A stretch of 29,361 nt of DNA from UBA1738 sp045538755 (GTDB lineage Bacteria > Bacillota > Clostridia > UBA1381). Positions 22,645 to 29,361 of the stretch are shown here, in pieces; the first letter of the stretch is position 1; every line of letters starts with the position of its first letter. Below the pieces are notes generated by a model. That model was not told the DNA's origin. It saw only the letters and a list, made by a program, of their open reading frames with translations, and did no database searches. The stretch lies in contig JAZQEC010000034.1 of the NCBI GenBank assembly GCA_045538755.1, positions 1-29,361 on the forward strand, read 5' to 3'. Position numbers and translations under genes: made by a program.

Positions 22645-23664
22645 TCACATTCCCATCATGAAATCAATGTATTCTTCATCTTCAATTTCGTCTTCTATTA
22701 TTTCATCGATTTCTTCTTGCTCTTGAATAAGTTCTTCATCAAGCTCATCCTTTTGTACAAGGGCCGATATAATTCCGGCACCGATACCTACCAATGCGCC
22801 AAGATTTCCGCCTGACAATTTCGCTTCTTGTTCCTTTTTGCGTTCTTCCTCATCATCACTGCCTGAGTGTATCATATCTGATATCGCTGCAACGCCATGA
22901 ATAGCAGTGCCGACAATCTCACCGAATTCATTCCCATTATGATAATTATTTTCACCATGCGATTCTCCGGTTCTTCTCTCAAATTCACCGACTCTGATAT
23001 CTTCTAATTCAGCGTCAGGGATATCTCTGTAATAAATTCCTCTTTCTTTTTCCCATCCTGTTGCATCTTCTATAATAGTTTCTCTCTTTGTTTCAGGTTT
23101 TGGCTCGTCCCCAAAGATAACCCACCTGTCATCTTTTACAGACTTTTGAGAAGCGGTCTTGTCCATATGCGGTTGATTGGATAATTGCTCCCTAAGTTTA
23201 AACTCTTTTTCTAAGTTCTCCTTCAAGTATTTTTCTTCGTGCAATTTCAAGTCTCTGCACTTGCATCCATTGGGACAAATAAATGTGATTGATTTTCTTG
23301 TATCTGTCCATGTCATATCGTATCCGCGCCGATTCATTTCTTTAACAAATTCTGCTCGGGTTCCGCTTTTCTTCATCGCTTGGTCAATATTCCGCATCAG
23401 TGCAAACTTCCAACTCTTATTGTTTACTGCGGCTCTGTATTCTCCTCGGGGAGTATAGCTTGTATGCTTTTGCGGTTTCGTTATAATCGAGTATCCGTGA
23501 TTCATACAAATCCTGTCACTGGTTTCCCTGAGACGCATAAGTGTATGTGTGTCTTGTCTTAACTTTCGTCCGTTCTCAAAGTTTACAGAGTTTATAACTA
23601 TGTGCGAGTGAGGATTTTTTGTATCAAGATGTGTTGCTATTAATATTTCATACTCGGCCAGCAC
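22645..23664 (-). pseudogene. Relaxase missing its N-terminal part
   Basis: A 339-codon frame that starts abruptly within a relaxase (MobP/MobQ, Relaxase/Mobilisation nuclease domain). Motif III, the metal-binding HLDTKNPHSHIVINS, lies at residues 12-26, whereas a full relaxase has about 80 residues before it, including the catalytic Tyr and motif II. The rest looks intact: KSGTRAEFVKEMNRRGYDMTW, a KFKLREQL-type helix, a hydrophobic Gly-rich patch and a very acidic tail (DEELIQEQEEIDEIIEDE). The only start is a GTG without SD. Upstream DNA belongs to a different gene (23640-23783), so a deletion fused the two. It cannot nick DNA in this form. Confidence 0.8.
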
Positions 23665-23783
23665 TGTCTCGTATCCTTGTTGATGCTCGACAGTAAATAT
23701 AGATACACCATCGCAGTATGAGGTCTAAGCCCTAACTCAAAAAATCCTCTGTCAACTTTAAAATATCCATTTCTCTTTTTCAT
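23640..23783 (-). pseudogene. 5' fragment of an HTH replication-initiator-type protein
   Basis: A 47-codon frame with AGGAGG and an ATG at 23783. The product reads MKKRNGYFKVDRGFFELGLR, then PHTAMVYLYLLSS, NKDTRQCWPSMK and a stop. This is the typical N-terminus of HTH proteins of the HTH_36/replication-initiator type, in which CWPS is normally followed by the recognition helices. It is cut there, and the DNA turns into relaxase sequence in another frame. The junction lies within GAGTATGAAA, at about 23648-23657. A TATAAT-like -10 is at 23836-23841. Confidence 0.72.
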
Positions 23784-23924
23784 GATAACTAATTCCTCCT
23801 GTTATTTATTGAATTTTATACTCGGGTATGGTATCATTATAATATACCTTGAAACACGCTTCCAAATGTATATTTGTGTTCAAGTGTTTTATGCAATCAT
23901 TACTTAACCACAAGGAGGTGCGCT

Positions 23925-24323
23925 ATGGAATACGATGGTTTATATATCAAGATGAAACCTGATGGGACTATAACTAAAAGAATTATTTTCGGAGGGTCTC
24001 AACGCAAACTACCTGCTACTACAATCAAGGATGAGATTATTACATTCTCTGAACAGAATTTCGAACCCTACCTTGAAATGCTTACTGAAATTGATACTGC
24101 CGCTGAGGGAGTCGTTGGAAGTGAAGAATATAAATCCGAGGTTAATGTGGACGAGTTTATAAAATTTGCTAACATTGTTTCTGAGGAATGCAAGCGGTTG
24201 CAGAAAAAAGATTTTGTTATGGGTACTCTTACCAGCACTTTACTTAAGGATAGTGTTCCTGTGGATGATGGCACCGCGTACTATATTTTCGAAGCCGTAC
24301 ACGAGATGCGTGCTTGTCTGTAG
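23925..24323 (+). CDS. Hypothetical protein, possibly 3'-truncated
   Basis: A 132-residue, acidic soluble protein starting at the ATG at 23925 after AAGGAGG (the upstream ATG at 23874 has no SD). No family recognised. It opens MEYDGLYIKMKPDGTITKRI and has a predicted helical second half (VNVDEFIKFANIVSEECKRL). Its TAG stop coincides with antisense integrase sequence (the CTA Leu codon of the SSL motif), so the true C-terminus was probably lost by deletion. It is the only plus-strand gene in the element region. Confidence 0.55.
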   Translation: MEYDGLYIKMKPDGTITKRIIFGGSQRKLPATTIKDEIITFSEQNFEPYLEMLTEIDTAAEGVVGSEEYKSEVNVDEFIKFANIVSEECKRLQKKDFVMGTLTSTLLKDSVPVDDGTAYYIFEAVHEMRACL

Positions 24324-24539
24324 TGATGATAGTATAGAATTTACACTTGTCGGAGCATATTTTTCTACTATATTTTGTTTGTATTCAAGTACAACACTTT
24401 TATTCAATTCTGTTTTTTTGCACCACTCCATAAATACTGTTATGTCTCGAATATACTTTTCCAAGGTAGAGGAGGACTTCTCCTCGCCAATTAAATAAGT
24501 TTTAAACTTTTGTATTAGTTCGTTTGTAATTATTCTCAT
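24321..24539 (-). pseudogene. N-terminal fragment of a tyrosine integrase
   Basis: About 73 codons match the SAM-like core-binding domain of XerC/D-type phage integrases: TNELIQKFKTYLIGEEKSSS, TLEKYIRDITVFMEWC, VLEYKQNIVEKYAPTSVNSILSSL. In intact homologues this leads to further helices and the catalytic R-H-R-Y domain. Here the sequence after SSL is antisense to the plus-strand gene, so the rest has been deleted. AAGGAG precedes the ATG at 24539. It cannot be active. Confidence 0.75.
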
Positions 24540-24621
24540 TTTGAATCAACTCCTTTGATTTTATTTTACCACCAACGATAAAATATATAAGAGTTGTCAA
24601 TGATTTGCGTTATTAAGCATA

Positions 24622-24843
24622 TTAAAAAGCGATTGTGATTTCGTTATCCGAAATACAATCGCCTTCATCGTGCATTTTCTTTGCTGCAAGCAGTGCGTGC
24701 TTGACATAAATCATATTAAGTTTTTCTCGTATCGTCTTGACATCAACCTTTTGCTCTGTCAACCTGAATACTTCCACAAACACAGCACTTTCTATAGCGT
24801 ACTTGTCGCCATACATAATCTCTTCTGGTGTGTACTTTGCCAT
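24622..24843 (-). CDS. Hypothetical protein, 73 aa
   Basis: A small soluble, helix-rich protein that starts MAKYTPEEIMYGDKYAIE, with start at 24843 after GGGAGGT. A longer reading to 24879 lacks an SD. No family recognised. Its C-terminal codons (CISDNEITIAF) and stop form the stem and T run of an intrinsic terminator, so the coding end and the terminator coincide. It has its own promoter (24870-24898), despite lying downstream of the cyclase-like gene. Confidence 0.65.
   Translation of the reverse strand: MAKYTPEEIMYGDKYAIESAVFVEVFRLTEQKVDVKTIREKLNMIYVKHALLAAKKMHDEGDCISDNEITIAF
24624..24662 (-). terminator. Terminator embedded in the end of the 73-aa gene
   Basis: Minus-strand arms 24649-24662 and 24629-24643 (GCGATTGTATTTCG / CGAAATCACAATCGC, one bulge), 5-nt loop, then TTTTTAA, which includes the stop codon. 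Confidence 0.75.
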
Positions 24844-24869
24844 CCGTGTCACCTCCCTTGGCAACACAA

Positions 24870-24898
24870 ACATTATCACGAGAATACACTAAAGTCAA
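24870..24898 (-). promoter_or_regulatory. Predicted promoter of the 73-aa gene
   Basis: TTGACT (24893-24898), 17-nt spacer, TAATGT (24870-24875) on the minus strand, between the cyclase-like gene and this gene. Confidence 0.6.
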
Positions 24899-24924
24899 CG
24901 AAGTAATAATAAGAATGATTAAAC

Positions 24925-25917
24925 TTATTTAACAGAATGGTACCAACGAGTAATTTCATCATAATAATCGTTAATATTCTTAATATTATCCCTTTTTAAC
25001 TTACTTGCCCAATCATTATTGGAGTTTGAAAAATGCGCATATTTAATTGCATTATCATAATAAAAAGAATGTTTGGCATCGGTATTCATTTTATTTATGT
25101 ATTCTACTAAATCGTAATTTTGATATTCGGGGGACTCTCTCCAATATCTTGCCCAATCAAGCACCATTGGACTTAAAAACCTTTTCTTGTCCTCTTTAAT
25201 GTCGTCTAAGTAAGGAATAAAGTAATCATTATATACAGGGTGAGAATTATTGAAACTTTTTCCAAATGATATACCTAATGAATTTCTTGCTGTTTCTCCT
25301 CTTGCGGCTTCCACAAGTGGGGAGCCTAAAAATATAGATTTGTAAGGATCCATAACCGCCAACCCAGTAGATATACAACCACGCAAAGGAATACCAGCAA
25401 CAACGGCTTGACAGAAAAAATCCATGCAAGTCTGCAGAAATGATAAATAAATGTGATGTTTTTCATACATTATGGGATAATAAATAGTACCAGGTTCTCC
25501 TAAAAGCAAAGGATATGGTTCATTTTTTTGGTCTGCCAACCAAAATGGTTGCTTTATTAAAAAATAATTTACATAAATAATAAAAGTATCACTAAAATGA
25601 CAAATATTAATATATCCATTTGCATCAGCAATGAGTGCGTTTGATTTCCAATCGTTTGAGATAGGGTAAGGAACAACATTGCCAGCAAAACTCTCACTTT
25701 TATCAAATGATGATTTTTGCTTATTTATTAAGTCAAGCAATTTGTTATATAATTCTAAAATAACCTGATTACCATTTGTTTCTACAAAATTAGAAAAACC
25801 CAAAATATCAAAAAGAGCAATGGAATATACCTGTTCTTTACTACTGTTTTCCCTTAAAGCATCTTCTAATCCTTCTTGTGATTTAAGAGGTTGTTTTATT
25901 TCATTATATTTTGCCAT
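24925..25917 (-). CDS. Class III nucleotide-cyclase-like protein
   Basis: A 330-residue cytoplasmic protein with the outline of a class III cyclase catalytic domain. A first metal-ligand motif is ALFDILGFSNFV (Asp37), a second is CHFSDTFIIYV (Asp110), then PLRGCISTG (Arg179) and FLGSPLVEAARGETA (~196-210). The same layout is seen in adenylate/guanylate cyclases and in the pyrimidine cyclases of Pycsar phage defence. No sensor or membrane domain is attached. The start at 25917 lies 6 nt after CAGGAG. It follows the AAA/DUF4143 gene by 47 nt in one transcript. No Pycsar-type effector (TM or TIR) is adjacent. Catalytic activity and nucleotide are unproven. Confidence 0.6.
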   Translation of the reverse strand: MAKYNEIKQPLKSQEGLEDALRENSSKEQVYSIALFDILGFSNFVETNGNQVILELYNKLLDLINKQKSSFDKSESFAGNVVPYPISNDWKSNALIADANGYINICHFSDTFIIYVNYFLIKQPFWLADQKNEPYPLLLGEPGTIYYPIMYEKHHIYLSFLQTCMDFFCQAVVAGIPLRGCISTGLAVMDPYKSIFLGSPLVEAARGETARNSLGISFGKSFNNSHPVYNDYFIPYLDDIKEDKKRFLSPMVLDWARYWRESPEYQNYDLVEYINKMNTDAKHSFYYDNAIKYAHFSNSNNDWASKLKRDNIKNINDYYDEITRWYHSVK

Positions 25918-25964
25918 ATTTTTCTCCTGTATGAAATTCACCAGCCAATCTAATACAAATACAT

Positions 25965-27287
25965 CTATTTCTTATATTCAGTTGCTGTAAATTCAAAATT
26001 AATCCCATCTATCGCATACAGCGGAAGATTTATAAGTCCAATTTCCTCACTATAATCTGCCATAGATGAGCGTATTGAGATTTCGGGCGTAAATTTTTCT
26101 CTGTATGTTTTAAGGCTCTTTGCTTTGAGATTGATTTCTGCTTTTACTTCAAACGGCATGATATTGTCACCATTATCCACTATAAAATCAACTTCGCAAG
26201 TATTTCGGTCATTGGTATAATAATAAATTCCCAAGTCTTGATTTACTGCAAGCTGCTGCATCACATATTGTTCGGTTAACGCTCCCTTGAATTCAGTGAA
26301 TAATTCATTTCCATTTAGGAGTGTGCGCTGATTTAATCCTACCATTGCACCGAGCAAGCCTACATCGACTATGAATAATTTGAATGCCTTCAAATCTTCG
26401 TATGCTTTGAGGGGTATATTGGGTGCATTAATTCTGCTGACCTTATGCACAAGTCCGCAATCAGAAAGCCACATAATTGCAGTTTCATATTCTTTAGCTC
26501 TTGCACCTTCACGAATAAGGCCGTATATAAACTTTTTGTTTTCTTTTGCAAGCTGCGAGGGTATGCTATTCCATAACATTCTTATTTTCGGCACAATTTC
26601 CTTTGGTGCGTGTTTTGAAAAGTCCTGTTCATAGGCAGTCAGTATTCTCTTTTGGATTTTTCTTGCTTCGTTGAAGTCTTTTTCGTCAGCAAAGGATGCC
26701 ACAACTTCAGGCATACCTCCAACATAGTAATATTGCTTTAAGGCATCTATATAAGTCTGCTTAAAGCTTTTTATCATATCATAATCTTTTTTATCTAAAA
26801 GTTCTGCAAATCTTTCAAGTCCAATTGCCATAAGGAATTCCTTGAATGACAGAGGATACAGTTTAAGAAAATCTACCTTTCCGACGGGGAATGATGTTCC
26901 TTCGTGCAACGCAATTCCAAGAAGTGAACCGGCACATACAATATGATACTCAGGAGCGTTTTCATAGAAATACTTAAGTGAAGATAATGCTTTCGGCACT
27001 TCCTGAACCTCATCGAATATGATAAGCGTATCAGATGGGTTTATTTTATGTCCTGCGTATAGTTCAAGTCCCATAATGATACGTTCCACATTTAAGTCTA
27101 TGGAGAACAATTCTGCCATTTGTACATTGGAATCAAAATTGATATATACAGTCTTGTTATATGACTTTTTACCGAATTCCTTCATTATCCAGGTTTTACC
27201 TACCTGTCTTGCACCCTCGATAATAAGAGGCTTTCGGTTTTTACTATTTTTCCATTTATCAAGATTTTCTATTGCATAACGATACAT
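25965..27287 (-). CDS. AAA ATPase with DUF4143 (PD-(D/E)XK-like) C-terminus
   Basis: A 440-residue ATP-binding protein of the AAA_14-DUF4143 type. The N-terminal ATPase has Walker A GARQVGKT (25-32), Walker B LIIFDEVQ (88-95) and sensor-like VCAGSLLG. A winged-helix middle region (~205-290) follows. The C-terminus (~325-405) has EFKGALTEQYVMQQL and a nuclease-like core: Asp367 in CEVDFIV, then Glu380 and Lys382 in PFEVKA. Such proteins are common and lack an agreed function; nuclease activity is not shown. SD GGAGG lies 7 nt before the ATG and a promoter at 27319-27347. It is the first gene of a unit with the cyclase-like gene. Confidence 0.88.
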   Translation of the reverse strand: MYRYAIENLDKWKNSKNRKPLIIEGARQVGKTWIMKEFGKKSYNKTVYINFDSNVQMAELFSIDLNVERIIMGLELYAGHKINPSDTLIIFDEVQEVPKALSSLKYFYENAPEYHIVCAGSLLGIALHEGTSFPVGKVDFLKLYPLSFKEFLMAIGLERFAELLDKKDYDMIKSFKQTYIDALKQYYYVGGMPEVVASFADEKDFNEARKIQKRILTAYEQDFSKHAPKEIVPKIRMLWNSIPSQLAKENKKFIYGLIREGARAKEYETAIMWLSDCGLVHKVSRINAPNIPLKAYEDLKAFKLFIVDVGLLGAMVGLNQRTLLNGNELFTEFKGALTEQYVMQQLAVNQDLGIYYYTNDRNTCEVDFIVDNGDNIMPFEVKAEINLKAKSLKTYREKFTPEISIRSSMADYSEEIGLINLPLYAIDGINFEFTATEYKK

Positions 27288-27318
27288 AGTCCATCCTCCA
27301 AATTCTTATTATGGTGTT

Positions 27319-27347
27319 ATTATACCACGCATTTTCATAAAATGCAA
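27319..27347 (-). promoter_or_regulatory. Predicted promoter of the ATPase-cyclase unit
   Basis: TTGCAT (27342-27347), 17-nt spacer, TATAAT (27319-27324) on the minus strand. Confidence 0.7.
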
Positions 27348-27411
27348 CGAATATTATAAATTTTATCACATTTTTTACAGGGAATATTTGTTGACACATT
27401 ACACTTTTCAC

Positions 27412-27454
27412 CTTAAACAAAAACACCCGTAAAAATCAAATCTTACAGGTGTTT
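27412..27454 (-). terminator. Terminator upstream of the ATPase gene
   Basis: Minus-strand stem AAACACC-TGTAA / TTAC-GGGTGTTT (27443-27454 and 27421-27432), then TTTTTGTTT. It would end transcripts coming from the lipoprotein/SLH genes. Confidence 0.75.
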
Positions 27455-27763
27455 GGTAAAATTTTATTGAAAGATGCGAGGCTCAAGCCACTTCGATATA
27501 AAAAGTTTCTATGTTGCTCCTACTATATGATACGGGGATGTCGAAACTGAAAGCTTTTTGTCGAATAGCGCAAGTCTGTGCCATTAAAGGGGTTGGGGGA
27601 TAATGACCACAAAGCCCCAATTGCAAGTTTGTAATTTCAAATGCACGATTTGTATGCAAGACGCAACATCTGATTCATCAAGATACTGCGTATCATTTGA
27701 TGTGGCGCGTAGTAAAAAGACGTGAGCGACGTGCACAAGGCCTTGATTGTAATAACTTTATTC
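27455..27763. other. Long intergenic stretch without a convincing gene
   Basis: About 310 nt between the lipoprotein stop and the terminator. On the minus strand it holds two short open frames: roughly 39 codons ending at ~27643, and 33 codons at 27483-27584 starting MAQTCAIRQKAFSF. Neither has an SD. A hairpin with an 11-bp, one-bulge stem lies at 27676-27702 (CATCAAGATAC/GTATCATTTGATG). Its composition differs from the AT-rich flanks. It may be a remnant of an element or an RNA leader; I see no known RNA family. Confidence 0.4.
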
Positions 27764-28309
27764 TTACTCTGATTCTTTAAAAATCTTAACCAATTCCTTT
27801 ATTGCATCAATGGATATAAAGCAATCTTGATTATCGTATGCATATATGCTTTCTCCTGATGCATATTTGATATCAATCTTTGCACCATACATATCAGGGA
27901 GTCCGCTTACTTTGCTGATATATCCATTATATTGGGCAAAATTATATTTTGATACGATTTCCTGAAGGTTTGTCATAAATGATGCGTCAGCTGTAAATTC
28001 TCTTGGGACACTACTGCTTTCTCGCCCATAGCAGTCAATTTTGCACTTAACAGTTCTATTATCCTGTTCTGCATCAAGGGTATAAATTCTTCCTGTAAGC
28101 TCGCTTTCTTCCTCTAAAACAGCAGCAAGTAGTGAAAACTCACACTTAAAGCTCACAATCTCTGTTGACTCTATGACCTTCGGTGAATCCTCTCCGTTGT
28201 TATATGTTTTAACTCCACCGTCTATATCATCTGTTTCACGTGCCGGTAATCCGCATCCGCAAAACCCCATCGTCATAAGCAGGATAATACTTGTTATAAT
28301 TCGTGACAT
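27764..28309 (-). CDS. Predicted lipoprotein of unknown function
   Basis: A 181-residue secreted protein. It starts with a signal sequence (MSRIITSIILLMTMGFCGCG) with a probable lipobox ending at GC, where the Cys would be lipidated; the -3 residue (Phe) is unusual. The mature part is acidic and has no recognised domain, though YGAKIDIKYASGESIYAYDNQ looks like beta-strands. Start chosen at 28309, preceded by AGAGGTGG; the ATG at 28324 directly follows the SLH gene stop and overlaps that SD. It is transcribed with the SLH gene, so the two may act together at the cell surface. Confidence 0.72.
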   Translation of the reverse strand: MSRIITSIILLMTMGFCGCGLPARETDDIDGGVKTYNNGEDSPKVIESTEIVSFKCEFSLLAAVLEEESELTGRIYTLDAEQDNRTVKCKIDCYGRESSSVPREFTADASFMTNLQEIVSKYNFAQYNGYISKVSGLPDMYGAKIDIKYASGESIYAYDNQDCFISIDAIKELVKIFKESE

Positions 28310-28324
28310 ATTACCACCTCTCAT

Positions 28325-29361
28325 TTACCCGGCATTGATGAAACGATAAAGGAAGGTTACAACCTGTGCTCTTGTGCAGTTGCTATCGGGACTGAAGGTG
28401 TTAGCACTTGTTCCGCCTGTTATACCGTTTTCAACTGCCCAAAGCACAGCATCATAATAGTAGCTGTCTGCTTTTACGTCCGTAAACGGGTTACTTTTTC
28501 CGTTTGGTTTCGGCTGACCTGCTGTGCGCCAGAGGAAGGTTACAACCTGTGCTCTTGTGCAGTTCTCGTCAGGTGAGAAAGTAGTATTACTTGTACCGCC
28601 GGTTATTTTACTGCCGAATGCCCATTTTACAGGTTTGTAGAAATAGTCGCTCGTTTTTACATCCACAAAAGGCATATCAATTGCGGCAGGCGCAGGAGAA
28701 GCTATCATTCTGTGGAGGAAGGTAACAACCTGCGCTCTTGTGCAGATGCTATTGGGAGAGAAGGTATTTGCACTTGTACCGCCCGTGATACCATTTTCTG
28801 CCGCCCACAAAACAGCATCATAGTAATACTGCCCCTTTATCACATCAACAAAAGGATTGGATTTTGTATCCTGCGGTTTTTCTGCTTCAGTTGGTTTTTC
28901 AGCAGGTTTTTCTGTTTCCGCAGGTTTTTCGGTTTGAGTCGGTTTTTCTGTTTCGGTAGGTTTCTCGATTTCTGTTGGTTTTTCAGGTTCCTTTTCCGGT
29001 TCTTTTTCGGTTGGTTTTTCGGGTTCGGTTTGTGTTTCTGATTTCTTCTCGCCGAGCATACCAAAGTTGTAGACCAATGTAACTTCATTCTCTTTTACAT
29101 CGATAATTCTGTCAGGTTCCGTCCCATCCACGTATGCTTTGATTCCGTCCAATTTCATTTTATAATTTGTTGTAACTCTGATATGAGCTTCATACTCATT
29201 ACCTTCCTCAAAAACAGAGTCCTCAACAGCAAGGTCTTTTCCGGCAGTTACGTTTTTCCAACAAACTCCCCATTTTTCAACTTCTGTAGATGACATCACA
29301 GGATAATAGTATTCACTAAACCATACCGTAATATAATCCGGAGTGGCTCCCACTTTGGGTT
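28325..29361 (-). CDS. SLH-domain surface protein (partial, runs off the right edge)
   Basis: At least 344 codons; the frame is open to the window end, so the N-terminus is missing and the GTG at 29353 is not taken as a start. The first ~110 residues look like a beta-rich module (YNFGML end). A spacer of about 60 residues made of Glu-Lys-Pro-Thr repeats (TEKPTETEKP type) follows. Three S-layer homology domains complete the C-terminus, each with DV-x-Y-(Y/F)-AVLWA-like start, GITGGTS, FSP and CTRAQVVTFL. SLH triplets anchor proteins to pyruvylated wall polysaccharide. Domains 1 and 3 are nearly identical. Confidence 0.92.
   Translation of the reverse strand, partial: PKVGATPDYITVWFSEYYYPVMSSTEVEKWGVCWKNVTAGKDLAVEDSVFEEGNEYEAHIRVTTNYKMKLDGIKAYVDGTEPDRIIDVKENEVTLVYNFGMLGEKKSETQTEPEKPTEKEPEKEPEKPTEIEKPTETEKPTQTEKPAETEKPAEKPTEAEKPQDTKSNPFVDVIKGQYYYDAVLWAAENGITGGTSANTFSPNSICTRAQVVTFLHRMIASPAPAAIDMPFVDVKTSDYFYKPVKWAFGSKITGGTSNTTFSPDENCTRAQVVTFLWRTAGQPKPNGKSNPFTDVKADSYYYDAVLWAVENGITGGTSANTFSPDSNCTRAQVVTFLYRFINAG
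28351..28745 (-). repeat. Three 183-bp SLH-encoding DNA repeats
   Basis: The block GGAAGGTTACAACCTGTGCT and its continuation recur starting at 28351, 28534 and 28717, exactly 183 bp (61 codons) apart. Near-identity at DNA level points to recent duplication or gene conversion among the repeats. Confidence 0.85.

Larger units (their letters stand above)
20575..24540. mobile_element. Decayed integrative/mobilizable element
   Basis: Serine recombinase, a small mobilization-region gene, a truncated relaxase, a truncated HTH protein and a truncated tyrosine integrase lie together. The only complete recombination gene is the serine recombinase at the left edge. The left boundary falls near 20575-20612. 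The right boundary is not seen and may be past the cyclase/ATPase genes. No direct repeat of the attachment core was identified. Confidence 0.65.

Noticed and set aside
23655..23725. Extending the relaxase frame upstream (reading ...VEHQQGYETVLAEYEIL)
   Set aside because: This frame overlaps a clearly coding HTH N-terminus in another frame, contains no start codon with SD, and does not resemble the missing relaxase motifs.
24622..24843. Toxin-antitoxin role for the 73-aa gene
   Set aside because: It is a single gene with no partner and no recognisable toxin or antitoxin motif.
24925..25917. Calling a complete Pycsar defence system
   Set aside because: No membrane or TIR effector with a cyclic-nucleotide-binding domain is next to the cyclase-like gene, and the neighbouring 73-aa gene has its own promoter and no such features.
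28712..29088. Open frames opposite and beside the Pro-rich spacer of the SLH gene
   Set aside because: They are low-complexity shadows of the Glu-Lys-Pro-Thr repeats in other frames.

Overview
The window reads as a chromosomal segment of a low-to-moderate GC, Gram-positive anaerobe of the Bacillota, most likely class Clostridia. The evidence is the infC-rpmI-rplT operon with an L20-type leader, mecA, a TIGR04086 membrane protein beside yajC, the comEC-holA pair, a complete ecfA1-ecfA2-ecfT module, DUF5711 and DUF6472-like proteins, strong SD sequences, sigma-A promoters with 17-nt spacers, and SLH-domain surface proteins. No genus can be fixed from sequence reading alone.

Layout. (1) 1-360: gene-free, with several hairpins and a degenerate 78-bp tandem repeat. 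(2) 363-3245, minus strand: TIGR04086 protein, yajC, mecA, then rplT-rpmI-infC behind a consensus promoter and an attenuator leader; infC appears to use an AUA start. (3) 3300-5202, minus strand: an SDR oxidoreductase and an AraC-type regulator, then tRNA-Leu(CAA). (4) 5378-10410, plus strand: a secreted SH3/NlpC-P60 wall hydrolase whose promoter lies between two arms of a 17-bp inverted repeat, then comEC and holA. (5) 10421-10504: an IS200/REP-like double hairpin between convergent holA and rho. (6) 10512-18801, minus strand: one long probable operon, in transcription order ECF S component, SAM methyltransferase, ecfA1, ecfA2, ecfT, truA, DUF5711 protein, CvpA-like protein, rho. (7) 18832-20424: a polysaccharide deacetylase and a divergent 61-aa four-cysteine protein.

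(8) 20430-24540 is a decayed integrative/mobilizable element. A large serine recombinase sits at its edge, and its last codons overlap what looks like the 3' remnant of an interrupted host gene. Inside are a 59-aa mobilization-region gene, a relaxase whose N-terminal half was deleted and joined to the first ~46 codons of an HTH replication-type protein, a plus-strand orphan gene, and an N-terminal piece of a tyrosine integrase. At least two deletion junctions can be placed to within a few bases.

(9) 24622-27347: a small unknown gene, then a two-gene minus-strand unit encoding an AAA ATPase with a DUF4143/PD-(D/E)XK-like C-terminus and a class III nucleotide-cyclase-like protein. This pairing next to a mobile-element scar is the best candidate for an undescribed, possibly defence-related, system. 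(10) 27288-27763 has no convincing gene. (11) 27764-29361: a lipoprotein gene directly after an SLH-domain surface protein that runs off the right edge.

Functionally, most host genes serve translation, secretion, DNA replication and uptake, transcription termination, vitamin uptake and cell-wall turnover. The 20.4-27.3 kb part is accessory DNA.
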